64,000 nt of DNA from Mesobacillus maritimus (GCF_019749255.1 NZ_JACWFH010000020.1:1-64000); one strand, 5' to 3'; shown: positions 34,559 through 44,654, counted from the stretch's first letter. Notes: a model not told the origin generated them from the letters alone. Program-made: numbers and translations.

Positions 34559-35740
34559 TTACATAGGTAGATGGTTCGAAAATAAAGATAACTCCCTCAA
34601 CCTTGTGACAGCCTTTTCTAGTACCTCTTCGTTCTGAGTCAGCGCAATTCGCACGTAGCCTTCGCCCTCACGACCGAATGCACTTCCTGGGGTCACCACA
34701 ATTCCAGCTTCATCAATTAGTAGATAAGCAAATTGAGTGGAGGTATAAGGCTTTGGTACCTTTGCCCAGACAAACATCGATGCCTTCGGTGAAGCTACTT
34801 TCCAGCCTAAATCATTTAACCCGCCCACGAATACATCTCTTCGTTGTTTATAGATGCGGCGTAACTGCTCGCTAAATTGAGAAGAATGATTTAAAGCTGC
34901 CACTGCTGCTTTTTGTATTGGTAAAAATACGCCATAGTCGAGGTTGGATTTTAAGCGATTCAACCCATTAATCATTTGAGCATTGCCAACAAGATAGCCA
35001 ATTCTGCAGCCGGCCATGTTAAAGCTTTTCGACAGGGAATTAAATTCAGCACCTACTTCTTTTGCTCCTTCTACTGATAAAAAACTCATTGGCTTTTCTT
35101 CATAATAAAGCTCCGAATAGGCAAAATCATGAAGGACGACAATTTGATTTTCTTTTGCAAACTGAACGATATCCTCAAAAAATGCTTTTGTAGCCAAAGC
35201 TGGAACTGGATTTCCAGGGAAATTCAGAATCATGAGCTTGGCTTTCTCTCTAATTTCGTTAGGAATTTTACTTAAATCTGGCAAGTAGTAATTTTCTTCC
35301 CTTAACGGCATTGGATACGGGGTGGCACCGGCCAAAGCAATCCCTGCATCATAAGCTGTATACCCAGGATCTGGTACAAGAATTATGTCCCCGGGATTGG
35401 TGAACACCATCGGTAAATGAACGAGCCCATCCTGAGAGCCCATCACCGTTAACACCTCATCATCAGCATGAAGCCGAACATCGAATTGTCGAAGATAATA
35501 GTCTGTGATAGCTTGGTGAAGCTCCATGGTGCCGGTCAACGAGTATCCATATTGAGAAGGATCTTGCACATTTTTCTGTAGTTCCTCGATCACAAAATCA
35601 GGAGGCGGTAAATCAGGGCTGCCAATACTAAGGTCAATTAGATTCTTTCCTTCTTGAATTTTGCGTTTTTTATAATCTGCTAGTTCACTAAAGATGGAAG
35701 TTTGAAAAGCATTCATTTTAGCTGACAAGGTAATATTCAA
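34559..35740 (-). CDS. PLP aminotransferase, class I/II (LL-DAP/aspartate type)
   Basis: The 393-residue fold-type I enzyme has LSIGSPDLPPPDFVI at the N-terminus, VMGSQDGLVHLPMVFTNPGD, the NFPGNPVPA motif, HDFAYSELYYEEKPMS and the PLP lysine in FNSLSKSFNMAGCRIGYLVG. It resembles pyridoxal-dependent aminotransferases annotated as LL-diaminopimelate or aspartate aminotransferase in Bacillaceae. The amino donor and acceptor cannot be told from the sequence. It is convergent with the monooxygenase gene. Confidence 0.88.
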   Translation of the reverse strand: MNITLSAKMNAFQTSIFSELADYKKRKIQEGKNLIDLSIGSPDLPPPDFVIEELQKNVQDPSQYGYSLTGTMELHQAITDYYLRQFDVRLHADDEVLTVMGSQDGLVHLPMVFTNPGDIILVPDPGYTAYDAGIALAGATPYPMPLREENYYLPDLSKIPNEIREKAKLMILNFPGNPVPALATKAFFEDIVQFAKENQIVVLHDFAYSELYYEEKPMSFLSVEGAKEVGAEFNSLSKSFNMAGCRIGYLVGNAQMINGLNRLKSNLDYGVFLPIQKAAVAALNHSSQFSEQLRRIYKQRRDVFVGGLNDLGWKVASPKASMFVWAKVPKPYTSTQFAYLLIDEAGIVVTPGSAFGREGEGYVRIALTQNEEVLEKAVTRLRELSLFSNHLPM

Positions 35741-35932
35741 AACGAAACCGCTCCCTATATTAAATAATCAGAATTATGTATATACTAATTTTATCACATA
35801 TCCTTGTGTCTGACCCCCGGGATTGGAATGTGTTTTCTTACTGCGGGATAGGAAAACGAGGTGGATTCCTAGACATTCGTCTTCTGTTCGTTTTACGATA
35901 ATGGGAGAGAGAGTTGGAAAGGGTGAAGATAA

Positions 35933-36583
35933 ATGAAAGTACTCATTGTTGGCGCAAATGGCCAAATTGGAAAACATCTAGTTTCATTCATTCAAAACCA
36001 TGATGATTTGGAAGCAAGGGCAATGATTCGTAACCAGGAGCAAGCTTTCTTTTTTGAAAATCTAGGTGCTGAAACAGTCGTGGTGGACCTGGAACAAGAC
36101 ATCGAACCGATTGCGAAAGCAGCTGAAGGAGTCGATGCGATTGTCTTTACAGCAGGGTCTGGAGGACATACGGGGAAAGATAAAACGATTATGGTTGACT
36201 TGGACGGTGCTGTGAAAACGATTGAAGCAGCGAAGCAGGCTGGCGTGAAGCGGTTTATTATGATTAGTTCATTCGACACAAGACGTGAAGCCATCCAGGC
36301 AGCGCCTCCGAGCTTTGCTCCCTATGTTGCAGCAAAGCATTATGCGGACGAGTGGTTAAAATCCACAGAATTGGATTATACGATTATCCATCCTGGAGCC
36401 CTTACAAATGAGAAGGGTACGGGTCAAGTTGAGGTAGCCTTTGAAGTGGGAAGAAATGAAATTCCTCGTGAAGATGTCGCAAGTGTCATTGTTGCATGCT
36501 TAGAAAATGAGAAAACAATTAGCAAGGAATTTCAGGTTGTGACTGGTACAAAGGGGATCAAGGATGCAATTGATTCACTTTAG
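35933..36583 (+). CDS. NAD(P)H-binding atypical SDR (YhfK-like)
   Basis: The 216-residue protein begins MKVLIVGANGQIGKHLVSF, a GxxGxxG dinucleotide-binding loop, and ends in a short Rossmann fold; it has FIMISSFDTRRE and HYADEWLKSTELDYTIIHPG. This is the pattern of atypical short-chain dehydrogenase/NmrA-like proteins such as B. subtilis YhfK. Substrate unknown. A terminator follows. Confidence 0.85.
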   Translation: MKVLIVGANGQIGKHLVSFIQNHDDLEARAMIRNQEQAFFFENLGAETVVVDLEQDIEPIAKAAEGVDAIVFTAGSGGHTGKDKTIMVDLDGAVKTIEAAKQAGVKRFIMISSFDTRREAIQAAPPSFAPYVAAKHYADEWLKSTELDYTIIHPGALTNEKGTGQVEVAFEVGRNEIPREDVASVIVACLENEKTISKEFQVVTGTKGIKDAIDSL

Positions 36584-36898
36584 GATTGTATGACGAACCT
36601 CAATTTAATTGAAACACTCCCAATTGTTGAAAATCAACGCTTGGGAGTGTTTTTAGTTTTTAACGAAAAACTTGAGAATAGAAAGGGAGTAATATTAGTT
36701 TTTATCGACATCCACATATGGTGTTCGGGGTTTTTTTAGGGTCGAAAAATGGTCATTTTTAATATATGAAATGATTCTATTCCTTTTTGTTATATATGTT
36801 AACTTTTGGTACTTCTTACAAAAGACTGGTTATCAAGTTTTATCAGAGTATAATAAAAAAAGTTGATTGCTCGACACAAACATAAAGGGGGAAGATAG
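36584..36898. other. Intergenic region with terminator, before the DUF4041 gene
   Basis: It contains the terminator at 36612-36655 and an AT-rich promoter region; no gene or repeat was seen. Confidence 0.4.
36612..36655 (+). terminator. Rho-independent terminator
   Basis: AAACACTCCCAA pairs with TTGGGAGTGTTT, followed by TTAGTTTTT. Confidence 0.85.
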
Positions 36899-38365
36899 AT
36901 GTTTAAGAAGATTAAAGAATTATTAACTATCAACAAAACCCTAGCAGAAAGAGAATCCTACCTTGCTGAACTTGAAAGTAAAGTGAAAGATAGAGAGCAA
37001 TTATTTGAGAAAACCGTAACGGAAGCTAGACAATCTGTACTAGAAGAATCTTCGCAAATCATAGCTAAGGCTAAAGAGGAAGCAAATAATTATATAAAGA
37101 ACGCAGAAAATGAGAATGCAGAGCTCGCATTAAAAATAGCAAAGCTTGGCCAAGAGGCGGAGGAAGCAGAAGCTCTTTTGGACAAGAAGCAAAAAGAATG
37201 GAAAAGAATTGAGAATGGTGCTAAAAAGCTAAAAGCGGAAACGGGTGGAATTAAAAGACTGATTGAAAACTTTCCAGTAGCTGTTGATTTTAAAATAGTA
37301 GAGTCAGAATTAGCAGAATTAGAAGCAGCTCTTGGTGACGGGATCTATGGAACAATTGTAAAACTCAATCTTCATCATAATGATTCCAAAGCTCTAAGAA
37401 AAGAAATGACAGCGAATAATCGAGATATTAAAAAATTAGTAGAGAGCTATGAAGCTAGATATACAACGAAAGCAAACAAGACCATCTACCAGTTAATGGT
37501 TATCGGACTTCAAGCAGAGCTACAAAACATCTTATATACATTGAGCTACACAAATTTAGATAAGGCCATTTCTAGTGCCAAAACTCTTACTCAAAAATAC
37601 TTAACGATTTGCGGAAATGGAAATGCAAATATCTTACCAACCGTTACTCGATTCATTCAAGAGTTAGAGCCGTTATTTGAAAATGCAATTCAAATTGAAT
37701 ACAAGTATTATATTCAAAAAGAAAAAGAGAAAGAAGAGCAACGCCAAATCCGTGAACAAATGCGTCAAGAAGCGGAGGAACAACGCTTGCTTGAACAAGA
37801 GAGAAAGAAGATAGAAAAAGAAGAAGAAAAGTATCTTAATGAAATTGAGAAAAACAAAGAGCTTCTTAGTAAGGAAAGTGATGCAGAGAAAATCGCTCTA
37901 CTGGAGGCAAGATTAAAGGAATTAAATGAAATGGTCGAAAACCTAGAAGAGAAAAAAGATGAGATCGTAAAACGTGCAAACGGTAAGGCAGGTTATGTTT
38001 ACGTCATCTCCAATCTTGGTTCGTTTGGTGAAAGTATGTTTAAAGTCGGAATGACGCGCAGGTTAAATCCATTGGATCGGATTGATGAATTGGGTGATGC
38101 CTCTGTTCCGTTTAAATTTGATATTCATGCGATGATTTTTAGTGAAAATGCAGTTGGCTTAGAGCAAAAGATGCATGAAATCCTAAATGAGCAACGTGTA
38201 AATAAAATCAACCAAAGAAAAGAATTTTTCTATGCCGATGTAGATATTCTTGAAACCCTCGTACAAGACATTGAACCAACGGCAGAGTTTACGCGCACGA
38301 TGAAGGCAGAGGAATATCGTCAGAGCTTAAGTGTAAAAGAAGAAAAACAATTGGTCGCAGTTTAA
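36899..38365 (+). CDS. DUF4041 / GIY-YIG (T5orf172-type) nuclease-like protein
   Basis: The 488-residue protein has an N-terminal coiled coil (residues about 10-115), a DUF4041-like helical region (about 130-260), a second long charged coiled coil (about 275-355), and a C-terminal GIY-YIG-superfamily domain (about 362-455) with GYVYVISN, FKVGMTRRLNPLDRIDEL and EQKMHEILNEQRVNK...KEFF. The domain is the T5orf172/Mug113 type found in phages and bacteria. AGGGGGAAG precedes the ATG. It has no obvious operon partner. Domain names are from family knowledge; catalytic activity is not shown. A role in phage-related DNA processing or defence is a hypothesis. Confidence 0.75.
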   Translation: MFKKIKELLTINKTLAERESYLAELESKVKDREQLFEKTVTEARQSVLEESSQIIAKAKEEANNYIKNAENENAELALKIAKLGQEAEEAEALLDKKQKEWKRIENGAKKLKAETGGIKRLIENFPVAVDFKIVESELAELEAALGDGIYGTIVKLNLHHNDSKALRKEMTANNRDIKKLVESYEARYTTKANKTIYQLMVIGLQAELQNILYTLSYTNLDKAISSAKTLTQKYLTICGNGNANILPTVTRFIQELEPLFENAIQIEYKYYIQKEKEKEEQRQIREQMRQEAEEQRLLEQERKKIEKEEEKYLNEIEKNKELLSKESDAEKIALLEARLKELNEMVENLEEKKDEIVKRANGKAGYVYVISNLGSFGESMFKVGMTRRLNPLDRIDELGDASVPFKFDIHAMIFSENAVGLEQKMHEILNEQRVNKINQRKEFFYADVDILETLVQDIEPTAEFTRTMKAEEYRQSLSVKEEKQLVAV

Positions 38366-38537
38366 TCACTCGACCCCTTTTTAGCCTTTTCAGGAGCAGT
38401 TACTCTTGGGGAGGCTTTTTTTAGTGGAATTATTGAAAATTGATGGGACTATGCTTGAAGGATAAAATGAAGGAGGAACGAAAGATTTTATAGGTAAACA
38501 GATTGCTAGGTGAAGGCAGAATAAAAAGGAGATACAT

Positions 38538-39602
38538 ATGTTCAATCAAAAAAGAATACGAGATTACGGAGTCAAAATCGGAGTATTAGAACCAGGAATA
38601 CATAATGCGATTACCGATGTGGAAGGAGTTACCGTGGGTCATGTGACCCTGAGCGAAAAAGACAAACAAACAGGAGTCACAGCCATTCTACCGCATCAAG
38701 GAAATATATTTAAAGAAAAATTGATAGCGTCTAGCCATGTTATTAATGGATTTGGGAAAACGATGGGGACCATCCAAATGGCAGAGTTAGGTACATTAGA
38801 AACTCCAATTCTTTTAACAAATACTCTGAATGTAGGTATTGCGGCAGATACATTGATTGATTACATGTTAGACCAGAATCCTGAAATTGGCCGAACAACA
38901 GGGACCGTTAATCCTGTTGTTGCGGAATGCAATGATATGTTTTTGAATGATGTCAGAGCAAAGCATGTAAAGTCGGAAGATTTCATTCAAGCTTTGGAAA
39001 ATACCTCTGTAGAGTTTGAAGAAGGAAGTGTTGGGGCAGGTACTGGAATGCTTTGTTATTCCTTAAAAGGAGGAATTGGCAGTGCCTCACGAATGATGGA
39101 GATGTCACATGGCAAGTACACGATTGGTGTTTTAGTCTTATCCAATTTTGGCATCTTAAGTGACCTTGTCATAAACGGGAGGAAAATCGGACAAGAGTTA
39201 AAGGAATCAATACTAGAATCATATAAAGAAGAAGATAAAGGGTCGATTATCGTGATTGTGGCGACTGATTTACCTGTAACAGAAAGACAACTTAATCGAA
39301 TCATCAAACGATCAATCACAGGGTTATCAAGAACAGGTTCGATTATCACGAACGGTAGTGGCGAGATTGTGATTGGATTTTCGACAGCACAAAAGATTCC
39401 GCATGAAAAACCTGAACACTGTTTAACGCTGAGCATTATTCATGAAGAAGAGATAGACTTGGCATTTAGAGCAGTCGGGGAAGCGACTGAAGAGGCGGTG
39501 TTAAATTCATTGGTTACGGCCGAGTCGGTCGTCGGGCGCGATGGGAATACAAGGCCGGCTTTTAAAGATTTAATAGAAAACTTTAACATATCACTATTAT
39601 AA
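38538..39602 (+). CDS. P1 family peptidase (DmpA/BapA-like)
   Basis: The 354-residue protein is a member of the N-terminal nucleophile P1 family: GVEGVTVGHVTLSEK near the start, GTVNPVVAECNDMFLND, and the presumed self-cleavage site before the nucleophile in GSVGAGTGMLCYSLKGGIGSASR. Family enzymes cleave beta-peptides, D-amino acid peptides or amide bonds. Because beta-alanine is produced elsewhere in this window, a beta-peptide substrate is plausible but not shown. GGAGATAC is its ribosome binding site. The reading frame is intact. Confidence 0.85.
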   Translation: MFNQKRIRDYGVKIGVLEPGIHNAITDVEGVTVGHVTLSEKDKQTGVTAILPHQGNIFKEKLIASSHVINGFGKTMGTIQMAELGTLETPILLTNTLNVGIAADTLIDYMLDQNPEIGRTTGTVNPVVAECNDMFLNDVRAKHVKSEDFIQALENTSVEFEEGSVGAGTGMLCYSLKGGIGSASRMMEMSHGKYTIGVLVLSNFGILSDLVINGRKIGQELKESILESYKEEDKGSIIVIVATDLPVTERQLNRIIKRSITGLSRTGSIITNGSGEIVIGFSTAQKIPHEKPEHCLTLSIIHEEEIDLAFRAVGEATEEAVLNSLVTAESVVGRDGNTRPAFKDLIENFNISLL

Positions 39603-39805
39603 AAAAACTTGTGATAATCCTTTCTTGTTCCAGAAGACTGCGTTGAGTTAAGGTCAAGATAAAAATTGAGGATAAGGCAGTCAAACAAGTACAGGTTCTT
39701 CCTTGCGTCACAAAAAATAGGCTAGAAGTATTCTGACTTCCCACAGCTAATGGTTTATAATTTATTTGAGTAATCTAAAATTTTGTGCCATTAGGGGCGA
39801 TGAAG

Positions 39806-40378
39806 ATGAGTAAAAACATATTAGTAGCTATCCTGTGTTTAGCGTTAGTTGGTGTCATGTATTTTGGAGTATTCCGTCCTACAAAGTCTGCTAATACAAC
39901 AGCTATTTTAACGATTCCATCTACATCCCTTGAAGAAAGCATTTGTGAAAACGTGACTGCACAATTTGGCGATTGTAAAAAAATTCTTTTGTTTGATAAC
40001 CACTCAAAGTTGGTTTTTGCACAAAGTAGTTCAGGAATTGTCCCTGTGCTGACAAACAGTGAGTTTACGGAAATGAAAAAGTTTATCTCTCCAATGATGG
40101 ATTTCCAAGAGTTCCGTGAGGAGAAAGTGGAGAGAGGACATTTAGATTGGCGCGTGAATAATCATGTTCAAAAGGATTTTTCTCTCATTTACGGTTTTGC
40201 CGAAGACGATGTGAAGACAATCGTAATTAACAGTGAAGGCAATGTTCAGCCGAACAGATTTTATGTACATGATAACTTGTGGGTTTGGTATGCGGTTATC
40301 CCTAAAGATAAAGTGGAATTGCCAGTAGAGGTAATGGCTTATGATGATAACGGGCAAAAGATTAACGGAGGAGAATAA
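39806..40378 (+). CDS. Membrane-anchored protein of unknown function
   Basis: A 190-residue protein starts with MSKNILVAILCLALVGVMYF, an N-terminal membrane anchor or signal segment, followed by a soluble domain of mixed strands with two cysteines close to its start (ENVTAQFGDCKK and ICENVTAQ). I recognise no family. Start ATG 39806 has AGGGG 8 bases before it. It is probably extracytoplasmic. Confidence 0.6.
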   Translation: MSKNILVAILCLALVGVMYFGVFRPTKSANTTAILTIPSTSLEESICENVTAQFGDCKKILLFDNHSKLVFAQSSSGIVPVLTNSEFTEMKKFISPMMDFQEFREEKVERGHLDWRVNNHVQKDFSLIYGFAEDDVKTIVINSEGNVQPNRFYVHDNLWVWYAVIPKDKVELPVEVMAYDDNGQKINGGE

Positions 40379-40421
40379 GACTTTATAAACGAATTGCAAT
40401 TTAAGAAAGAACAGCGAAAAG

Positions 40422-40464
40422 ATAGCTTGGACGCAGAGAACAAGGTTCCTGATTCCAAGCTATT
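40422..40464. terminator. Bidirectional terminator-like hairpin
   Basis: ATAGCTTGGA (40422-) pairs with TCCAAGCTAT (to 40464), with GAAC/GTTC in the loop. It lies between the convergent genes ending at 40378 and 40480. Confidence 0.65.
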
Positions 40465-40479
40465 TCTGGTTTGTTTTTA

Positions 40480-41424
40480 TTAGCTTAAGATATCTTCAAT
40501 CTTTTGAATGACTTCTTGTGATAATTCAATATCAACCGCTTTTACATTTTCTTCGATCTGACTAGGCTTACTTGCGCCGACTAAGGTACTTGCAATATTT
40601 GGCTGTCTTAAGATCCACGCCAATGCCAGACCAGATAACGGTACGTCTAATTCCTTGGCGATTCCTTCCAACTGTTGGACTTTGTTTAGGATATCTTCTT
40701 GCAAAAATCCTTGGATGAATTGGTTAATCGACTGGTTTGCGGCACGGCTGTTTTCTGGAATTTTATTTCCTTTGTATTTACCAGTTAAAACACCTTGTGC
40801 CAGTGGAGAGAAAACAACTTGACCAACACCGTATTTTTCACTAACTGGAATCACTTCTTTTTCAATATAACGGTGGAACATGTTGTATTGTGGTTGGTTA
40901 ACGACGATTCGGTCTAAAAGATATTTATCGGCAACACGCATCGCTTCCTCGATTTGGGCGGCAGTCCATTCACTCACACCGGCATATAAAATTTTCCCTT
41001 GTCGTACCAAATCGTCAATTGTCCTTAGTGTTTCTTCAACAGGTGTTTCCGGGTCGTAGCGGTGGCAATAGAAGATATCGACATAATCTAAATCCATGCG
41101 CTTTAAGCTAGCTTCAACCTGCTCTCTTACATGCTTTCTCGAAAGTCCACGATCATTTGGTCCCTCACCCATTGGCCAAAAAGCTTTTGTCGTAATCACG
41201 TAAGACTCACGATTATAAGATTTCAGCGCTTTTGCCATCACACGCTCTGCTTCCCCACGTCCATACATGTTGGCAGAATCAAAAAAGTTAATACCCAATT
41301 CATAGGCTTTATGTATAATTTCCTCGGCAGTATGGTCTCCTACAGATTCCCCGTAAGTTAACCAGCTACCTAAGCTAACCTCGCTTACCTTAAGTCCGCT
41401 TCTACCTAAATTTCTGTATTTCAT
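40480..41424 (-). CDS. Aldo/keto reductase (potassium-channel beta-subunit-like)
   Basis: The 314-residue TIM-barrel protein has the AKR start MKYRNLGRSGLKVSEVSLG and catalytic residues in INFFDSANMYGRGEAE (Asp, Tyr), a lysine in VITTKAFW and a histidine in YVDIFYCHRYDP. NADPH loop VVFSPLAQGVLTGKY follows. It resembles the KvBeta-like AKR branch. It reduces aldehydes or ketones with NADPH; the native substrate is unknown. Confidence 0.9.
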   Translation of the reverse strand: MKYRNLGRSGLKVSEVSLGSWLTYGESVGDHTAEEIIHKAYELGINFFDSANMYGRGEAERVMAKALKSYNRESYVITTKAFWPMGEGPNDRGLSRKHVREQVEASLKRMDLDYVDIFYCHRYDPETPVEETLRTIDDLVRQGKILYAGVSEWTAAQIEEAMRVADKYLLDRIVVNQPQYNMFHRYIEKEVIPVSEKYGVGQVVFSPLAQGVLTGKYKGNKIPENSRAANQSINQFIQGFLQEDILNKVQQLEGIAKELDVPLSGLALAWILRQPNIASTLVGASKPSQIEENVKAVDIELSQEVIQKIEDILS

Positions 41425-41821
41425 CGTTTCATCTCCAATCGTTTAAATGTTTTACAGCTTTACTTTCTTCATTTAAAAAAAGCTGATTTTTTCAAAAGGT
41501 GTCTCTAAAATGAGTATATGCCTTCTATTGTTTGGATTCAATTTCTGAGGTTATCTAGCAAGGATTAGGGAAAATAGTATGGTTCTTTATTATAGGTGAT
41601 CGTTTTGAGTTGGGTAATTTCAACTACTTCATTGATTAACAACACTATGTGCTAAATTCAAATACCAAGACTTGAGCGCTCGTCCGCTTTACTTATTTAT
41701 TGTCTTAATTGTACTCGATCTATGATGTTTAGGAATTAATACATAAAGAAGTTTTTTTATGTTTGCATTGTAAAATCATGGATGTGTAGCGAAAAATAAA
41801 CTTCGATCAAGTGTGGGTTTT

Positions 41822-41862
41822 AAACGAACGATAATTCGGTTTGTTAAGTTTATTGTTCGTTA
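41822..41862 (+). promoter_or_regulatory. Pair of PurR boxes (inverted)
   Basis: AAACGAACGATAA (41822-41834) and TTATTGTTCGTTA (41850-41862) form an inverted pair of the CGAAC core, with about 25 bases between the two CGAAC/GTTCG cores. This matches the organisation of Bacillus PurR control regions upstream of purine genes. It lies just upstream of the purT promoter. Confidence 0.75.
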
Positions 41863-41878
41863 AAAATAAAATAAAACC

Positions 41879-41907
41879 TTGAAACAAGTCGGATTATAAG
41901 ATATTAT
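41879..41907 (+). promoter_or_regulatory. Promoter of purT
   Basis: TTGAAA (41879-41884), 17 bases, TATTAT (41902-41907), directly 3' of the PurR boxes. Confidence 0.6.
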
Positions 41908-41942
41908 AACCAAAAAGGCAAACAATGAGAGGTGTTCAAGTT

Positions 41943-43127
41943 GTGTGTTATCCAAAGAAAGTGATGTTACTTGGTTCAGGTGAACTTGGCAAAGAGGTAA
42001 TCCTCGAGGCTCAGCGTCTTGGAATTGAGACGATTGCGGTTGACCGTTATGAGCATGCTCCGGCTATGCAAGTCGCGCATCGTTCATATGTCGTGGACAT
42101 GCTTGATGGAGATGAACTGCGTAAAATCATAGAAAAAGAGAAACCAGATTTTGTGGTTCCTGAAATTGAGGCCATTGCAACGGAAACCTTACTTGAACTT
42201 GAGAACGAAGGTTTTCATATCGTTCCAACAGCAAAAGCGGTAAACCTGACAATGGACAGAGAAGGCATCCGTCGTTTGGCCAGCGAAGAACTGGGTCTGC
42301 CAACTGCAAAGTATGCTTTTGCTAATAATCTTGAGGAATTAAAAGAGGCTGTAAGGGAAATTGGTGTACCTTGTGTAATCAAACCAATCATGAGCTCTTC
42401 GGGAAAAGGACAAAGTGTTTGTCGTTCCCTTGCTGTGGTTGAACAGTCTTGGAATCAAGCCATTACGGGTAGCAGAGCCAATAAAAACCGTGTAATTGTA
42501 GAAGAGTTCGTTCATTTTGATTCTGAAATTACCTTATTAACGGTCCGTTCAAGTTCTGGAACTTCCTTCTGTGCTCCAATTGGGCATGTGCAAAAAGATG
42601 GAGATTATATTGAATCCTGGCAACCGCACGAGATGTCTGAGGAACAACTCCTTGAGGCGCAGACTGTTGCAAAAACAATCACCGATGCACTGGGCGGTTA
42701 TGGATTGTTTGGAGTCGAGCTATTTCTTTCTGCTTCAGGTGTTTATTTTAGTGAAGTATCACCGCGCCCACATGATACGGGAATGGTGACGATGGCAACA
42801 CAAGATTTGTCTGAGTTTGCGTTACATATTAGAGCGATATTAGGCTATCCGGTTCCACAAGTTCAGCTTTTGAAATCTGGTGCTAGTCATACGATTAAAG
42901 CGACTGAGGAAAGCAAGGATTTCGAAGTGACTGGAATTTCGGAAAGTTTATCTGTCCAGAATACCCAGATTCGAGTGTTCGGAAAACCGGAAACAAAAAT
43001 CGGTCGACGAATGGCGGTCGTATTAAGCAATGGAGATTCAGTTACAGAAGCAAGGCAAAAAGCGGAACTAGCGGCTTCTAAAGTTGGGATTAAGTATGAG
43101 AACACGTTTAGGAAAACAAACAACTAG
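41943..43127 (+). CDS. purT: Formate-dependent phosphoribosylglycinamide formyltransferase
   Basis: The product (about 394 residues from GTG 41943, longer from ATG 41925) is PurT, an ATP-grasp enzyme that makes formyl-GAR from GAR, formate and ATP in purine synthesis. [49 protein letters not shown] and [13 protein letters not shown] are typical. GTG 41943 is preferred because GAGAGGTG lies 8 bases upstream. PurR boxes lie upstream. It is followed by an OFA transporter, which might supply formate or a similar acid. Confidence 0.93.
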   Translation: MCYPKKVMLLGSGELGKEVILEAQRLGIETIAVDRYEHAPAMQVAHRSYVVDMLDGDELRKIIEKEKPDFVVPEIEAIATETLLELENEGFHIVPTAKAVNLTMDREGIRRLASEELGLPTAKYAFANNLEELKEAVREIGVPCVIKPIMSSSGKGQSVCRSLAVVEQSWNQAITGSRANKNRVIVEEFVHFDSEITLLTVRSSSGTSFCAPIGHVQKDGDYIESWQPHEMSEEQLLEAQTVAKTITDALGGYGLFGVELFLSASGVYFSEVSPRPHDTGMVTMATQDLSEFALHIRAILGYPVPQVQLLKSGASHTIKATEESKDFEVTGISESLSVQNTQIRVFGKPETKIGRRMAVVLSNGDSVTEARQKAELAASKVGIKYENTFRKTNN

Positions 43128-43152
43128 ACAAAGAAGAAAGAGGGATGGAAGG

Positions 43153-44418
43153 ATGCAGACAAAAAATCGATGGTTAATCGCTCTATCAGCAGTTGGGATT
43201 CATCTTTCAATTGGCTCCGTTTATGCTTGGAGTGTGTTTACTAAACCTCTTCAACAACAGATGGGCTGGGGGTTGAAGGAAATTTCCTTTACCTTTAGCT
43301 TGGCTATTCTTTTTCTTGGTTTATCAGCAGCGTTTCTAGGTCATTTTGTCGAGAAATTTGGGCCGCGAGCAGCGGGAACCTTAAGTGCACTGTTTTTTGG
43401 TACAGGAGTTGCTGGGGCAGGGGTAGCAATTCAGATGGAATCCTTGCTATTACTCTATGTTTTTTATGGGATGATTGCTGGAATAGGGTTAGGCGTCGGC
43501 TATATCACGCCTGTTTCAACGTTGGTCAAGTGGTTCCCTGATAGGAGAGGACTGGCAACAGGACTTGCAATTATGGGATTTGGCTTTGCTTCCATGATCG
43601 CGAGCCCGATTATGAATTATTTAATAGAAACATATGGAATTTCCAGTACTTTCTATATTCTTGGTGCTTCTTATTTCGTTATTATCTTTTGTTCTGCTCA
43701 GTACCTTGCACCTCCGAAAGAAGGATGGGTACCGAAAGGCATGCTGGAAGCAGGTAAAACCACAAATAAGCGGAAGTTGAAAGAAGACTTACGTCAGTTA
43801 ACGGCCAATGAAGCAGTTAGGACGAGACAGTTTTGGGCTTTATGGGTGATGTTATTTATCAATATTACGTGTGGAATTGCCATTCTTGCGGTTGCCTCAC
43901 CGATGGCACAAGAACTAGTCGGAATGTCCGCAGCTGGGGCAGCGACAATGGTCGGAATCATGGGCTTATTTAATGGAGGAGGAAGAATTGCTTGGGCAAC
44001 CATTTCTGATTACATCGGTAGACCCAATGTTTATACATTGTTTTTCATTTTTCAAGTTGTCGCCTTTTTCTTCCTTCCAAACCTTACTGTTGGACTGTTA
44101 TTCTCAGTTACGGTTTACTTGATCATGACCTGTTACGGAGGGGGATTTTCTTCAATCCCTGCTTATATCGGTGATTTGTTTGGAACAAAGCAACTTGGAG
44201 CCATTCATGGATATATTTTGACCGCTTGGGCTGCGGCCGGTTTAGCTGGTCCTATCTTCGTATCCTGGGTAAGGGAAACAACCGGAAGCTACCAAGGGAC
44301 CTTGGTCATTTTTTCGGGAATTTTCATTATAGCACTAGCAGTATCACTCCTGATTCGTCTAGATATTAAGAGATTAAGAGAGGACAATTCGAAGAAACTC
44401 ATTCAAAATGCTGGGTAG
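43153..44418 (+). CDS. OFA (oxalate/formate antiporter) family MFS transporter
   Basis: The 421-residue membrane protein has 12 predicted segments, the N-terminal LSAVGIHLSIGSVYAWSVF and GIGLGVGYITPVSTLVKWFPDRRGLATG. This is the OFA family in the MFS. ATG 43153 follows a purine-rich stretch GGAAGG. It starts 25 bases after purT, perhaps in the same PurR-controlled transcript. Formate or oxalate exchange is an attractive but unproven idea, since PurT uses formate. Confidence 0.85.
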   Translation: MQTKNRWLIALSAVGIHLSIGSVYAWSVFTKPLQQQMGWGLKEISFTFSLAILFLGLSAAFLGHFVEKFGPRAAGTLSALFFGTGVAGAGVAIQMESLLLLYVFYGMIAGIGLGVGYITPVSTLVKWFPDRRGLATGLAIMGFGFASMIASPIMNYLIETYGISSTFYILGASYFVIIFCSAQYLAPPKEGWVPKGMLEAGKTTNKRKLKEDLRQLTANEAVRTRQFWALWVMLFINITCGIAILAVASPMAQELVGMSAAGAATMVGIMGLFNGGGRIAWATISDYIGRPNVYTLFFIFQVVAFFFLPNLTVGLLFSVTVYLIMTCYGGGFSSIPAYIGDLFGTKQLGAIHGYILTAWAAAGLAGPIFVSWVRETTGSYQGTLVIFSGIFIIALAVSLLIRLDIKRLREDNSKKLIQNAG

Positions 44419-44490
44419 GGGATCCTTTAGGGCCCATTACGGGAGAGGAACGTATTTTATCTTGTTACAATGGGATGTACATGATCAAAC

Positions 44491-44517
44491 AAAAAGGCTG
44501 CTGCGGCAGCCTTTTTG
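44491..44517 (+). terminator. Rho-independent terminator of purT operon
   Basis: AAAAAGGCTGC-tgcg-GCAGCCTTTTT, 73 bases after the OFA stop codon. Confidence 0.85.
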
Positions 44518-44654
44518 TTGTTTGCATCATCAAGACCATGGTTAAGTAGGGGGGAGTTATATTTTTTTGAAAAAGATGGACTTCTCTTATGTTAATTATC
44601 CGAAAAGGACAGAAACAAAAGTGGTTATAACGCTTGCTTTTGCCCTTTTATGTA

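Larger units (their letters stand above)
41425..41942. other. Long intergenic region upstream of purT
   Basis: About 500 bases, mostly without recognisable structure, with the PurR boxes (41822-41862) and a promoter (41879-41907) near its right end. A run AAAAAAAGC...GCTGATTTTTTC at 41474-41495 is a weak hairpin after the AKR start. No gene was seen. Confidence 0.45.
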
